DNA from: Planctomycetota bacterium
GTDB lineage: Bacteria > Planctomycetota > UBA8742 > UBA2392
Assembly (NCBI GenBank): GCA_020638635.1
Contig: JACKIE010000007.1
Span: 1-64,000 of the forward strand
DNA: 64,000 nucleotides
Direction: 5' to 3'
In this document: one piece after another, positions 8,857 to 16,229 of the stretch
Numbering within the stretch: the stretch's first letter is position 1
Layout of the letters: every line of letters begins with the position of its first letter
Program-made: the position numbers and the translations under genes
Notes under the pieces: generated by a model
Seen by the model: only the letters and a program-made list of their open reading frames with translations
Database searches by the model: none
Told to the model about the DNA's origin: nothing

Positions 8857-9828
8857 CTACGTCGGGCTGATCCACTTCGAGAGCAGTGCCCCTGCCGGGA
8901 ACATGGCCAGTGCCAGCAGCCCCCACCATGGCTGCTGCGGCGCGAGCATCAGGGCGAAGCCGCCCATCAGCAGGGCCTCAGCGCGGATGCCGCCGCCCAC
9001 CACGGCGCCCAGTTTCGGTGGCGTGGGCTCACTGCGCGCGACATCCAGCTTGCGCCATAGCCCCAGCAGCAGCGCCGCCAGCGCCGCCAGCGGCAGGAAC
9101 ACGCCCAGGATCGGGCTGTGCGCGGATCCCGGCCGTGACAGCAGCCATGAAGGCAGCACAAGCGCCACCGGCAGCAGCAGCACCTCCACGACGCGCAGGG
9201 CCTTGCGTCCGCCGCCCGTGTCCTCGAACAGGCTGACGATGGTGACCAGGCAGAAGTAGCCGAACACGCTGCCCGCGAACAGCCCGACTTCCGGGCGCTG
9301 CAGCAGGCGCGGCAGCTTCGCCACGCCGGCAAAGGCCATCAGCGGCAGCAGCACGTGGATCGCGCGGCACAGGGCGATCACCCCCACCGACGCCACGGTC
9401 CAGGCCTTGGGGTGCTGCACGTCAACGCCGACGATGCGCCCGGCCGCCAGGTGGTTGTACAGGGCAATCAGCGCCACCAGGGCCAGCAGCGCCGGCCCGC
9501 AGCCGGCGATGAACCCGGCCGTGATGCCAAGCGCGAACAACCCCAGCGCAATCACCAGCGCCAGCTTGAGTGAAAGCTTGCCGGTCACGATCGGCCGTGG
9601 CTTTTGCAGCAGGCGGTCCTTGCGCACGTGCATCACGTCGTTGAGCGCCATGCCGCCCAGGTACACGCCCAGGCTGGCGGGCAGCAGCCAGGCGATCTTC
9701 ATGGCGTCAAAGCGGTAGCCCAGGGCGCCGGCCAGCGCGAACGCCAGCGCCATGCCGGCAAACTGGTCCGCCCACGCCGAGGGCAGCGCGGACAGACGCA
9801 CGAGTTTCAGGATCGGGGAGAGCTTCAT
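8857..9828 (-). CDS. UbiA-superfamily prenyltransferase
   Basis: A 323-residue, very hydrophobic protein with about eight or nine membrane helices. Residues 63-79 hold a UbiA-type motif: N63-D64, then D71 and R78-P79, matching the NDxx(D)xxxD...RP...G pattern that binds prenyl diphosphate through Mg2+; the fourth position is His instead of the usual Asp. Members join isoprenoid chains to small acceptors at the membrane; the acceptor here is unknown and an EboC-like role is possible. The ATG at 9828 was chosen because the 21 codons upstream of it (to a TTG at 9891) only translate a heptamer repeat element. No Shine-Dalgarno sequence precedes it since the repeat abuts the start. It follows the ATP-grasp gene on the same strand, so co-transcription is likely. 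Confidence 0.85.
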   Translation of the reverse strand: MKLSPILKLVRLSALPSAWADQFAGMALAFALAGALGYRFDAMKIAWLLPASLGVYLGGMALNDVMHVRKDRLLQKPRPIVTGKLSLKLALVIALGLFALGITAGFIAGCGPALLALVALIALYNHLAAGRIVGVDVQHPKAWTVASVGVIALCRAIHVLLPLMAFAGVAKLPRLLQRPEVGLFAGSVFGYFCLVTIVSLFEDTGGGRKALRVVEVLLLPVALVLPSWLLSRPGSAHSPILGVFLPLAALAALLLGLWRKLDVARSEPTPPKLGAVVGGGIRAEALLMGGFALMLAPQQPWWGLLALAMFPAGALLSKWISPT

Positions 9829-9918
9829 TTTGGACTTTGGATTTTGGACTTTGGATTGAGCCATCGAGCAGCCCCAGTCGCGGCAATCCAAAATCCAAAA
9901 TCGAAAATCGAAAATCGA
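9827..9918. repeat. Heptamer-periodic inverted repeat filling the whole intercistronic spacer
   Basis: The left arm is five 7-base units of type ATTTTGG/ACTTTGG (9827-9861) and the right arm is five units of type AAATCCA/AAATCGA (9884-9918), the reverse complement with small changes, around a 22-base loop. The element runs exactly from the stop codon of the ATP-grasp gene (9919-9921) to the ATG of the ubiA-like gene. It resembles the short tandem heptanucleotide repeats (STRR) known from cyanobacteria, here arranged as a hairpin. Confidence 0.9.
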
Positions 9919-11379
9919 CTACGGCCTGCGCGTGGTAGTACGCCTGCGCCTTGGGCGCGCGGCTTCGATGGGCCCGGTCTTGCTTCGCCCGCCCAGCTCA
10001 AGCACCGGGATCACCCCGCCGCCGCGGCGCACGTTCACCACGGGGTCCGCGCTGACGCGCCCGATGCAGCCCGCGTACTCGCCGCGAATGGCGAACGCCC
10101 CCAGGGTCAGGTACTTCTTCTCCTCGATCAGGTCCGTGCCCTCGGCCAGGGGCACGGTGTGCTGGCAGACCGGCACGTACTCCTGCACCACGCCGTGCTG
10201 GTTGACGGCCACGTCCACACGCTTCAGCCACTCGTTCTTGTCGCAATGGGGCCCCAGGATCACGTCCTGGCCGCCGTAGGCGCCGCCCGGCTTGAGCACG
10301 AACTTGTCCGGGCGCGAAGCCACGAAGGGCAGCAGGTCGATCTCGCGCCCCAGGTAGTCGGTCTTGCGCTCGATCAGTTTGCGGGTCCAGGGCAATAGGC
10401 GCATCTTCTCCTGGTTCTCCGCCGGCGTGAAGAAGCGCTCGAAGGCCGCGCTCGTCAGAATTTCCAGCACGCCCTTGTTGCCCGCCAGCCTCGAGCGCAG
10501 GGGGTTCACAGTGACCACGTCGCCGTAGCGCAGGCCGCGCAGGAAGGGCGCAATCAGCACGCGGCGCCTGGCTAGCTCGGGAACAAGGGCGCGGCGGCAG
10601 ATCAGGTGGTAGCGCTCGCCGGCGTGGTACAGGCCCTTGTCCTCGGTGTTGAACTCGAACTCGCGGGGGTCGGCCACCTTGGCTTTCAGTCCCCGGCGCT
10701 GCAGGGCGTCGGCCACCAGTTGCTGCTCTGGCAGGGTGGGTGTGCCATCGAAGTCCACAATTGCCACGTTGGGCCTATCCACCGTGGCGCGCGCGTGCTC
10801 GGCGTAGGCAGCCAGCAGCGCGTCGCAGTAAAGCTCGACGTCCGGAGAACTGGGGAACAGGGTGTGCATCCCCACTTCGCGGGCGCACTCCAGCTTCTGG
10901 AACTCGGTGTCCAGCATGTTGCTGAACGCGCCGCCGGCGGGGCTGTCCACGTTGAACTCGAGGAAGCGCGGGCCCCCGCCGGTGGGGATGTAGTCGTAGC
11001 GGGCAAACTCGATGGCCAGGCGGCTGGGCGTGTCGGCCAGCGCCAGTTCTTCCAGGTTGGGCGAAACGCCCACCTGCTCCATGAAGGTCACGCTGCTGAG
11101 CGCCAGTTGCACCACCTGCTCCAGCAGTTTGCTGATCGTGCGCACGCTGCGGGTCAGTTCGCGTACGTCGTTGGCGGATAGCAACCAGGGCGCCTGCAGG
11201 GCGCGCAGGCTGTTGCCGTCCATGCGGAAGCCGCGGGCGCGCAGGGCCGCCGTCAGCGCCGCGTCGCTTTCGCGCGCGCGCACGGGGCTGCGCTTGAGGA
11301 CCTTGAGAAAGTCCTCACGCATGCCTGCGGCCTGGTCAACTTTCCGAGTGGGCCGGTTGGAACCTTCGGCTCTGGCCAT
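9919..11379 (-). CDS. Circularly permuted ATP-grasp family protein of unknown function
   Basis: The 486-residue protein resembles circularly permuted type 2 ATP-grasp proteins. Visible hallmarks are FLEFNVDSPAGGAFSN (about residues 140-155), a central YGDVVTVNPLRSRLAGNKG block, and a glycine-rich nucleotide region FVLKPGGAYGGQDVI (about 368-382). ATP-grasp enzymes make amide or peptide-like bonds through an acyl-phosphate; the substrates here are unknown. No partner typical of this group (alpha-E protein, transglutaminase) is next to it. Instead it is followed by a ubiA-like gene after a 90-base spacer made of a repeat, so the two may share an mRNA. The C-terminal tail is Arg/Thr-rich. The start at 11379 has no clear ribosome site; an ATG 19 codons in is an alternative. 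Confidence 0.75.
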   Translation of the reverse strand: MARAEGSNRPTRKVDQAAGMREDFLKVLKRSPVRARESDAALTAALRARGFRMDGNSLRALQAPWLLSANDVRELTRSVRTISKLLEQVVQLALSSVTFMEQVGVSPNLEELALADTPSRLAIEFARYDYIPTGGGPRFLEFNVDSPAGGAFSNMLDTEFQKLECAREVGMHTLFPSSPDVELYCDALLAAYAEHARATVDRPNVAIVDFDGTPTLPEQQLVADALQRRGLKAKVADPREFEFNTEDKGLYHAGERYHLICRRALVPELARRRVLIAPFLRGLRYGDVVTVNPLRSRLAGNKGVLEILTSAAFERFFTPAENQEKMRLLPWTRKLIERKTDYLGREIDLLPFVASRPDKFVLKPGGAYGGQDVILGPHCDKNEWLKRVDVAVNQHGVVQEYVPVCQHTVPLAEGTDLIEEKKYLTLGAFAIRGEYAGCIGRVSADPVVNVRRGGGVIPVLELGGRSKTGPIEAARPRRRRTTTRRP

Positions 11380-11471
11380 GAAAAGACTTTACGCCCGTGA
11401 AAAGGCTCGGCAAGTTGGCCCTTCAATCGTTTCACAGACGGAACGTATCCCGAGCATTCCAGGAGCCGGAC

Positions 11472-13160
11472 GTGAAGCCCCAAATCCGCTTGCTACCGCT
11501 GGTGGTTGCCCTTTGCCTGCTTGCACTTACGTCGATCCGCGCGGGCGGCCAGGACGCCCCCGACTGGAAGTCCGGCGCCAACACCTGGGCCGCCTCGAAA
11601 GTCGGCGACTGGATCGAATACACCCTGACCGACGGCCCCAAGGTGCGTTTCCAGATCACGGCCATCGCGGAAAACAAGGACATCACCTTCCAGCACACCA
11701 TCTACAACCCCAAGGGCGAGGCGGTGTCCGACAACCCTCGCACCCGCGCGCCCGACAAGGCGCCGGTGCAAGGGCGCGTGCCCGACAACATCGACGTGGC
11801 ATGGAGCGACGCGACTTACGCCATCGGTGACGTCACGCTGGCATGCCAGGTTGCAACCTGGAGCCAGGCCGAGGCCACCAGCGCGATCTGGTTCTGCAAG
11901 GACGTGCCCTGCGGCGGCATCGTGAAAAGCATCACGGACGGCAAGGACAGCGTGTGGCTGTCGGGGTACGGCAAGGACGGCAAAGAGCAGCGCTTGGCCA
12001 AGCCTGAGCCGCAGCCTGAGCCGCAGCCTGAGCCGCAGCCTGAACCCCGGCCGGAACCGCAGACGCAACCGGAACCTCAGCCGCACCGGGAACCCGCCCG
12101 TGGCTTTGGCGAAGCCATAACCATGGCCCTGCCCGAGAAGGTCCGCCAGCAGATGCGAGACCAGGGAATCGCTATCACGCGTATGCATGTCTACTTCGAG
12201 GAAAAATCCGGCGACAACGGCGCTGTCATCGAGTTTGAAGGCATGCGCACCGAGGTACCCGTGATCTACGCCGCCTTTAACGGCGACGAGTGCGACAAGG
12301 AACTCACCTACCAGGACTGGCTGGCACGCGACGGCCGTTACGTTGACCTGCGCTTTGAGGTAAAGAGCAAGCCCAAGGTGTTGAAGGGCATGAAGGTTCA
12401 AATCGTGCACAGCCACCTGCAGGGCGACACAGAAACGGAGCTTTCCACATTCGACGTCACGGTGCCCGAACCCGGCGAAGTGTGGGACAGCCTGCGCCTG
12501 CGCGGCGCCAAGCCCGGCATCAACCGCTACACCCTGGTCGTCAGCTACACCAACAGCGAGGGTGAAACCACCACCCACAAGGGCTTCAGCCACTGGGTGG
12601 TGATCCAGGCGCCCCCCATGTTCGAGTTTTTGAACAACGTCAGCGCCAGGGCCACCCGCACCGAGGCCGGGAACAACACCGCGCTCGCGGCCGACGTGAC
12701 CATGACCGGCAGCTTCATCCTGCACCACGGCCTGAACCCCGAGGACTGCACGTTGCGCATCACGCGCAAGGGCAAGCGCGAGATGGACCTTTCGGCCCTG
12801 CCCGCGGAGCTGCGGCGCGTGATCGCCAAGGAGGAAGTCCCCCCCGGCTGGCAGGAGGTGGCCAAAGTGAAGTTCAGCGACGGCAAGCTGAACGGCGCGA
12901 AGATCGTGGACGTGGAGGACTCGTTCGTGCGGGTCAGCTTTGGCCACGCCTTCGCTGCCAGCGCGGCGGTGCTGCCCGTGACCGACCAGTGGGAGTACCG
13001 TTTCGAGCTGCTGCACAAGGATTCCGCTTCGCCCCTGGCCACCTGGAGCGTGAACGTGGACCTCTCGATCGCCCGGCCGCAGGACATCGCCAACGCCAGG
13101 CTGAAGGTCCGGGCAACGGGCCTGGAAAAGCCCCTGGAAGTGCCGTTCGTGAAGAAGTAG
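11472..13160 (+). CDS. Secreted two-domain protein with a Pro-Glu-Gln hinge, unknown function
   Basis: The 562-residue product starts with a clear signal peptide (hydrophobic core LPLVVALCLLALTS, likely cut near residue 26). Residues about 30-175 form one compact region; residues 178-208 are a hinge of PEPQ repeats; about 210-562 form a larger, probably beta-rich region with no motif I recognise. The start is a GTG at 11472, supported by AGGAG six bases upstream and by the signal peptide directly after it; the longer frame from 11397 adds a charged extension that would hide the signal. It is divergent from the ATP-grasp gene. The architecture suggests a periplasmic or surface protein. No enzymatic residues could be assigned. 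Confidence 0.82.
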   Translation: MKPQIRLLPLVVALCLLALTSIRAGGQDAPDWKSGANTWAASKVGDWIEYTLTDGPKVRFQITAIAENKDITFQHTIYNPKGEAVSDNPRTRAPDKAPVQGRVPDNIDVAWSDATYAIGDVTLACQVATWSQAEATSAIWFCKDVPCGGIVKSITDGKDSVWLSGYGKDGKEQRLAKPEPQPEPQPEPQPEPRPEPQTQPEPQPHREPARGFGEAITMALPEKVRQQMRDQGIAITRMHVYFEEKSGDNGAVIEFEGMRTEVPVIYAAFNGDECDKELTYQDWLARDGRYVDLRFEVKSKPKVLKGMKVQIVHSHLQGDTETELSTFDVTVPEPGEVWDSLRLRGAKPGINRYTLVVSYTNSEGETTTHKGFSHWVVIQAPPMFEFLNNVSARATRTEAGNNTALAADVTMTGSFILHHGLNPEDCTLRITRKGKREMDLSALPAELRRVIAKEEVPPGWQEVAKVKFSDGKLNGAKIVDVEDSFVRVSFGHAFAASAAVLPVTDQWEYRFELLHKDSASPLATWSVNVDLSIARPQDIANARLKVRATGLEKPLEVPFVKK

Positions 13161-13227
13161 TCGGCACCCGGATTTTTGCGGCACGAACCACGCTCCCGTG
13201 CGAAAATGCACGCGGAGGCCAGCCGCG

Positions 13228-13632
13228 ATGAACATCGACCCGGAAAAAGCCCGCAAGCTCTGCAGCGAAGCTGAGTTCGAGCTCTTCACCGAAAGCCGCG
13301 AGCCCGCCATCCTGGCCTTCACCGCCGAGGGCCTGAAGAAGCGCGCCTACCAGGCGCAGAAGCTGTTCGAGCTGTGGAGCGAGCGGGTGGGCATCGAGAA
13401 GGACGCCGGCTGGGGCAAGGTCGGCGACGCGCGCAAGAAGGCCGCCACCGGCTACATCACGGCGCGCCAGAAGATGGAGCTGTTCGAGGACGTCTGGAAG
13501 CGCTTCGACATGCGGCTGCGCGATGTGCTCAAGAACCCCACTCTACCGGCGCGCGACACGGTCAAGCACCGCAAGGAAACCGGCAAGCTGCCCAAGGGCG
13601 GCCACCTGCTGAACCCGCCTGCGGATGATTGA
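13228..13632 (+). CDS. Small conserved-looking protein of unknown function
   Basis: A 134-residue soluble, Lys/Arg/Glu-rich, mostly helical protein without signal peptide or membrane segment. The ATG at 13228 has GGAGG nine bases upstream, which supports this start over the GTG at 13198. Three Trp and several Phe/Tyr suggest a packed helical bundle; no metal-binding or catalytic motif is visible. It sits in the same orientation as the preceding secreted protein (67 bases apart) and converges with the ferredoxin gene. I do not recognise the family. Confidence 0.75.
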   Translation: MNIDPEKARKLCSEAEFELFTESREPAILAFTAEGLKKRAYQAQKLFELWSERVGIEKDAGWGKVGDARKKAATGYITARQKMELFEDVWKRFDMRLRDVLKNPTLPARDTVKHRKETGKLPKGGHLLNPPADD

Positions 13633-13669
13633 GCCGTGGCGCAGACTTGCAGCCTGCCCGTGCGTGTCC

Positions 13670-13966
13670 CTATTCCGGCACGATGCGGATTGCTACGTCG
13701 CCGTTGGGCACGCACTGGCAGGCCAGGCGCACGTTGGGCCCTTGGCGCTTGATGCGCGACAGCACGCGCTTTTCTTCATCGGAGGGAGGGTTCAGGTTCT
13801 CCATGCCCTCCAGCACCTCGATGTTGCAGGCCCCGCAGGAACAGTTGCCGCCACAGATACTGGTGATGGTGACCCGGTTGTCCCACAGCACAAACAGGAT
13901 CGGGTCCGCGCCGTGGGTCGGCACCTCGATGTCTTTGTCCAGCACGTAGATCATGGCCATGGGCAA
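13670..13966 (-). CDS. [2Fe-2S] ferredoxin, adrenodoxin-like
   Basis: A 98-residue ferredoxin. Cluster ligands follow the adrenodoxin/putidaredoxin spacing Cx5Cx2C: C38, C44, C47, with the fourth ligand C83 in LACQC; extra cysteines at 42 and 85 are not expected as ligands. It would be a small soluble electron carrier. It lies 63 bases downstream of lipA on the same strand; lipoyl synthase consumes reduced ferredoxin or flavodoxin equivalents, so supplying electrons to LipA is a plausible job, but this is inference from position. The ATG at 13966 lacks a good ribosome site; a second ATG four codons in could be used. Confidence 0.88.
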   Translation of the reverse strand: MPMAMIYVLDKDIEVPTHGADPILFVLWDNRVTITSICGGNCSCGACNIEVLEGMENLNPPSDEEKRVLSRIKRQGPNVRLACQCVPNGDVAIRIVPE

Positions 13967-14029
13967 AGTGTCCCAATCAGCGCCCGTCCTGCAAGGGCCG
14001 GGTGGCGCGGGCCGCCTGCAGGTATCTCG

Positions 14030-14929
14030 TTACGCCAGCGGCGAATCGTACTCCATCGCCGCTTCGGCGTGGTAGCTGCTGCGCACCAGCGGCCCGGAAT
14101 CCACCTGCTTGAAACCCATGCGCAGCCCTTCGGCCTTGTACATGGCGAACTCGTCCGGGTGCACGTAGCGCTGCACCTGCAGCAGCTTGGGCGTGGGCTG
14201 CAGGTACTGGCCGATAGTGATGATATCGACCTGCGACTCGCGTAAATCGCGCAGCAGCTCCAGCACCTCGGCCGGCTCTTCGCCCAGGCCCACCATCAGG
14301 CCGGACTTGGTTGTCAAACCGGCCGCCTTGGCGCGGCGCAGCAGCTCCAGCGACTGGTCGTAGCGCGCCTGCGGCCTGACCGGGACATACAGGCGGCGCA
14401 CGGTTTCCATGTTGTGGTTCAGCACGTCCGGGCGCGCCGCGAACACGGCGTCCTGGGCGGCGTGGTTGCCCTGGAAATCGGGGATCAGCACCTCAAGGCC
14501 GCAGCGCGGCGCGGCCTCGCGGATGGCGCGGATGGTGGCGACCCATACGGATGCGCCGCCGTCGGGCAGTTCGTCGCGGTCCACGCTGGTGACCACGGCG
14601 AACTTCAAGTTCATCTTGCGGACGGCGTCGGCGACGCGGCGCGGCTCGTCGAGGTCAAGCACCGTGGGTCGGCCGGTCAGCACGTTGCAGAAGCCGCATG
14701 AACGGGTGCAAATGTTGCCCAGGATCATGAAGGTGGCCGTGCCGCGCGTCCAGCATTCGCCGCGATTGGGGCACGCGGCCGACTCGCACACTGTGTGCAG
14801 CTTCTCGTCGCGCACCAGCTGATCGAGCTCAAGGATGCGGCCGGAAGTCGGCACACGCACCTTCAGCCACGCGGGCCGCGGGCCCAGCTGGGTTTTGCCA
14901 CGGGGAAGTTTCGGGTGGGTAGCAGCCAT
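14030..14929 (-). CDS. lipA: Lipoyl synthase (radical SAM)
   Basis: The 299-residue enzyme inserts two sulfur atoms into octanoyl-lysine on the E2 and H proteins. Both [4Fe-4S] clusters are evident: the auxiliary, sacrificial cluster ligands C48, C53, C59 (CESAACPNRGEC) and the radical-SAM cluster C74, C78, C81 (CTRSCGFC). Length is normal for the family. The true start is the ATG at 14929 (MAATHPKLP); the frame extends 55 codons upstream, but that part is low-complexity and unrelated to LipA. It is followed by the ferredoxin gene and belongs to the loose set of PDH/lipoate genes on the minus strand (E2, E1-beta, E1-alpha, lipB, lpd) spread over 14 kb. Confidence 0.96.
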   Translation of the reverse strand: MAATHPKLPRGKTQLGPRPAWLKVRVPTSGRILELDQLVRDEKLHTVCESAACPNRGECWTRGTATFMILGNICTRSCGFCNVLTGRPTVLDLDEPRRVADAVRKMNLKFAVVTSVDRDELPDGGASVWVATIRAIREAAPRCGLEVLIPDFQGNHAAQDAVFAARPDVLNHNMETVRRLYVPVRPQARYDQSLELLRRAKAAGLTTKSGLMVGLGEEPAEVLELLRDLRESQVDIITIGQYLQPTPKLLQVQRYVHPDEFAMYKAEGLRMGFKQVDSGPLVRSSYHAEAAMEYDSPLA

Positions 14930-14976
14930 GGCGGCATCATAGGAACCGGCGCCGCACCTGTAAGCGACGGGGAGGG

Positions 14977-15447
14977 TTAGTCTTCCCCATGGCCTTCGCT
15001 CTTGGCTCCGACCGTGGCTTCCAGACCGGCGATCAAGGCCTGCTTCTCGGCGTCGGTGAGGCGCGCTTCCGGGTGGGTGGGCAGGTAGAACCAAGGCGGC
15101 ATTTCGCCTTCACGGACTTCCTTGGCGGCTTCGTCGGCTTCTTTCTGCGGCTTGTCCCACTCCGAGAAATTCAGCTTGCTGCGGCCTTCGTCCACGTCGC
15201 GTTGCAGCAGCCACGACACAGGCGCGACATGCGAATACCACGGCCACACGGTTTCGTTGCTGTGGCAATCAAAGCATGCGCGCTTGGCCAGGTCGCGGGT
15301 GGCGGTGCTGTCCCACTGGGGCTCGGCCGTGACGGGCGGGTTGCTGTGGTCGCGCCCGTAGGGCACCAGCTGGATGGCCGCGGCCAATGCCACGGCGCTC
15401 AGCAGCAGCGGCTTGAGGATACGGCGTTTCTTCTTTTGCTCGGCCAT
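14977..15447 (-). CDS. Membrane-anchored haem-binding protein (single CxxCH)
   Basis: The 156-residue protein has an N-terminal membrane anchor or signal (basic KKKRR then hydrophobic residues 11-28) and one c-type haem motif, CFDCH (58-62), followed by SNET.WPWYS.VAPVSWL, the signature of the haem_bd family of small periplasmic cytochromes. Haem would be attached on the outer face of the inner membrane and the protein may take part in electron transfer. The ATG at 15447 has GGAG seven bases upstream, favouring it over the start ten codons earlier. It precedes lipA by 47 bases on the same strand. Confidence 0.88.
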   Translation of the reverse strand: MAEQKKKRRILKPLLLSAVALAAAIQLVPYGRDHSNPPVTAEPQWDSTATRDLAKRACFDCHSNETVWPWYSHVAPVSWLLQRDVDEGRSKLNFSEWDKPQKEADEAAKEVREGEMPPWFYLPTHPEARLTDAEKQALIAGLEATVGAKSEGHGED

Positions 15448-15631
15448 GACGGCACTCCATGAACTGTGCGTGTACAAAGTTGTAACGCTTCGTGCGCTCA
15501 GGAATTTCAGCCAACGCCGCGGAATCCTGGCTGGAACACCGCCTTTGCGTGAAGCTTGAAGCAGTCAGCCCGGCGAATCCTGAGCGCGACAGCTGCTTTC
15601 GCGCTCAGATGTTTGGGAGTAAACTCAATCT

Positions 15632-15859
15632 ATGACCGAAGGCGCGAAACAGCTCACGCTGCAGGCCCTCAAGCTGCGAGACGACGAACGACTGGCGCTC
15701 GCGCTGGCGCTTTGGCAGTCCCTTTCGGAAAGCGAGCCGGTCACTCCTTCCGAACTTGGGTACGCCAGAAAGAAACTGGCTGAGCACCAGGCAGCACCGG
15801 AAAACACCGTACCTTGGGCGGAAGCGAAACGCCGTCTCTCAGGCAAGACCCACTCGTGA
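15632..15859 (+). CDS. Antitoxin of a ParE/RelE-type module (addiction-module component)
   Basis: The 75-residue protein resembles the short helical antitoxins of the addiction-module component family: a conserved LRDDERLALALALWQSLSES segment and a C-terminal part rich in Trp/Arg that would wrap round the toxin. Its TGA stop overlaps the GTG start of the next gene (GTGA at 15856-15859), the usual translational coupling of these pairs. It would neutralise the toxin and, with it, repress their shared promoter in the spacer from 15448. Confidence 0.87.
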   Translation: MTEGAKQLTLQALKLRDDERLALALALWQSLSESEPVTPSELGYARKKLAEHQAAPENTVPWAEAKRRLSGKTHS

Positions 15860-16161
15860 CCTACGGCCTTTACATTCGCGACTCGGCGCTTGCCGAGGCG
15901 GCGGAAGCGATTGAGTTCTACGAAGCCCGCCGAGACGGACTCGGCCAACGATTCAAATCCGCGTTGGAACTGACCATTGAGGGGTTGCTGGAGTATCCAC
16001 ATCTCGGACCGGAAGTCCTGCCCGGCGTCCGACGCGTGCTGGTGCCCCGGTTCAAGTACCGTGTGTTCTATGTGGTTGAAGCGGATCGGGTGGTGGTGAT
16101 CGGCATCTACCATCCATCACGTTCGTTCAGAGATCTGCCGCGTCGCTTGCTGGACGGCTGA
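15856..16161 (+). CDS. ParE/RelE-superfamily toxin
   Basis: The 101-residue protein has the RelE/ParE fold pattern: an N-terminal strand (GLYIRDSAL), helices containing AIEFYEARRDGLGQRF, then HLGPEVLPGVRRVLVPRFKYRVFYVVEADRVVVIGIYHPSR, whose R..Y.VFY...... I..I.H..R layout is typical. Such toxins act on gyrase (ParE) or ribosome-bound mRNA (RelE); which one cannot be told here. The start is the GTG at 15856 overlapping the antitoxin stop. The pair is intact, with no sign of decay. Confidence 0.88.
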   Translation: MTYGLYIRDSALAEAAEAIEFYEARRDGLGQRFKSALELTIEGLLEYPHLGPEVLPGVRRVLVPRFKYRVFYVVEADRVVVIGIYHPSRSFRDLPRRLLDG

Positions 16162-16179
16162 CGCCCCTGGCAATGCGAC

Positions 16180-16206
16180 GGGACGGGCACCCCAAGCGCC
16201 CGTCCC
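16180..16206. terminator. Hairpin between convergent toxin and E2 genes
   Basis: A nine-base perfect stem GGGACGGGC/GCCCGTCCC with a nine-base loop sits in the 68-base spacer between the toxin stop (16161) and the E2 stop (16230). There is no T-run, so it is either a weak bidirectional terminator or another of the region's GGGAC-rich palindromes. Confidence 0.5.
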
Positions 16207-16229
16207 CGCAGAGTTGCGTCCGTTTCACC

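Noticed and set aside
9919..11379. Glutathionylspermidine synthase
   Set aside because: The general ATP-grasp pattern fits, but the diagnostic order of conserved blocks for that enzyme was not seen, so only the superfamily is named.
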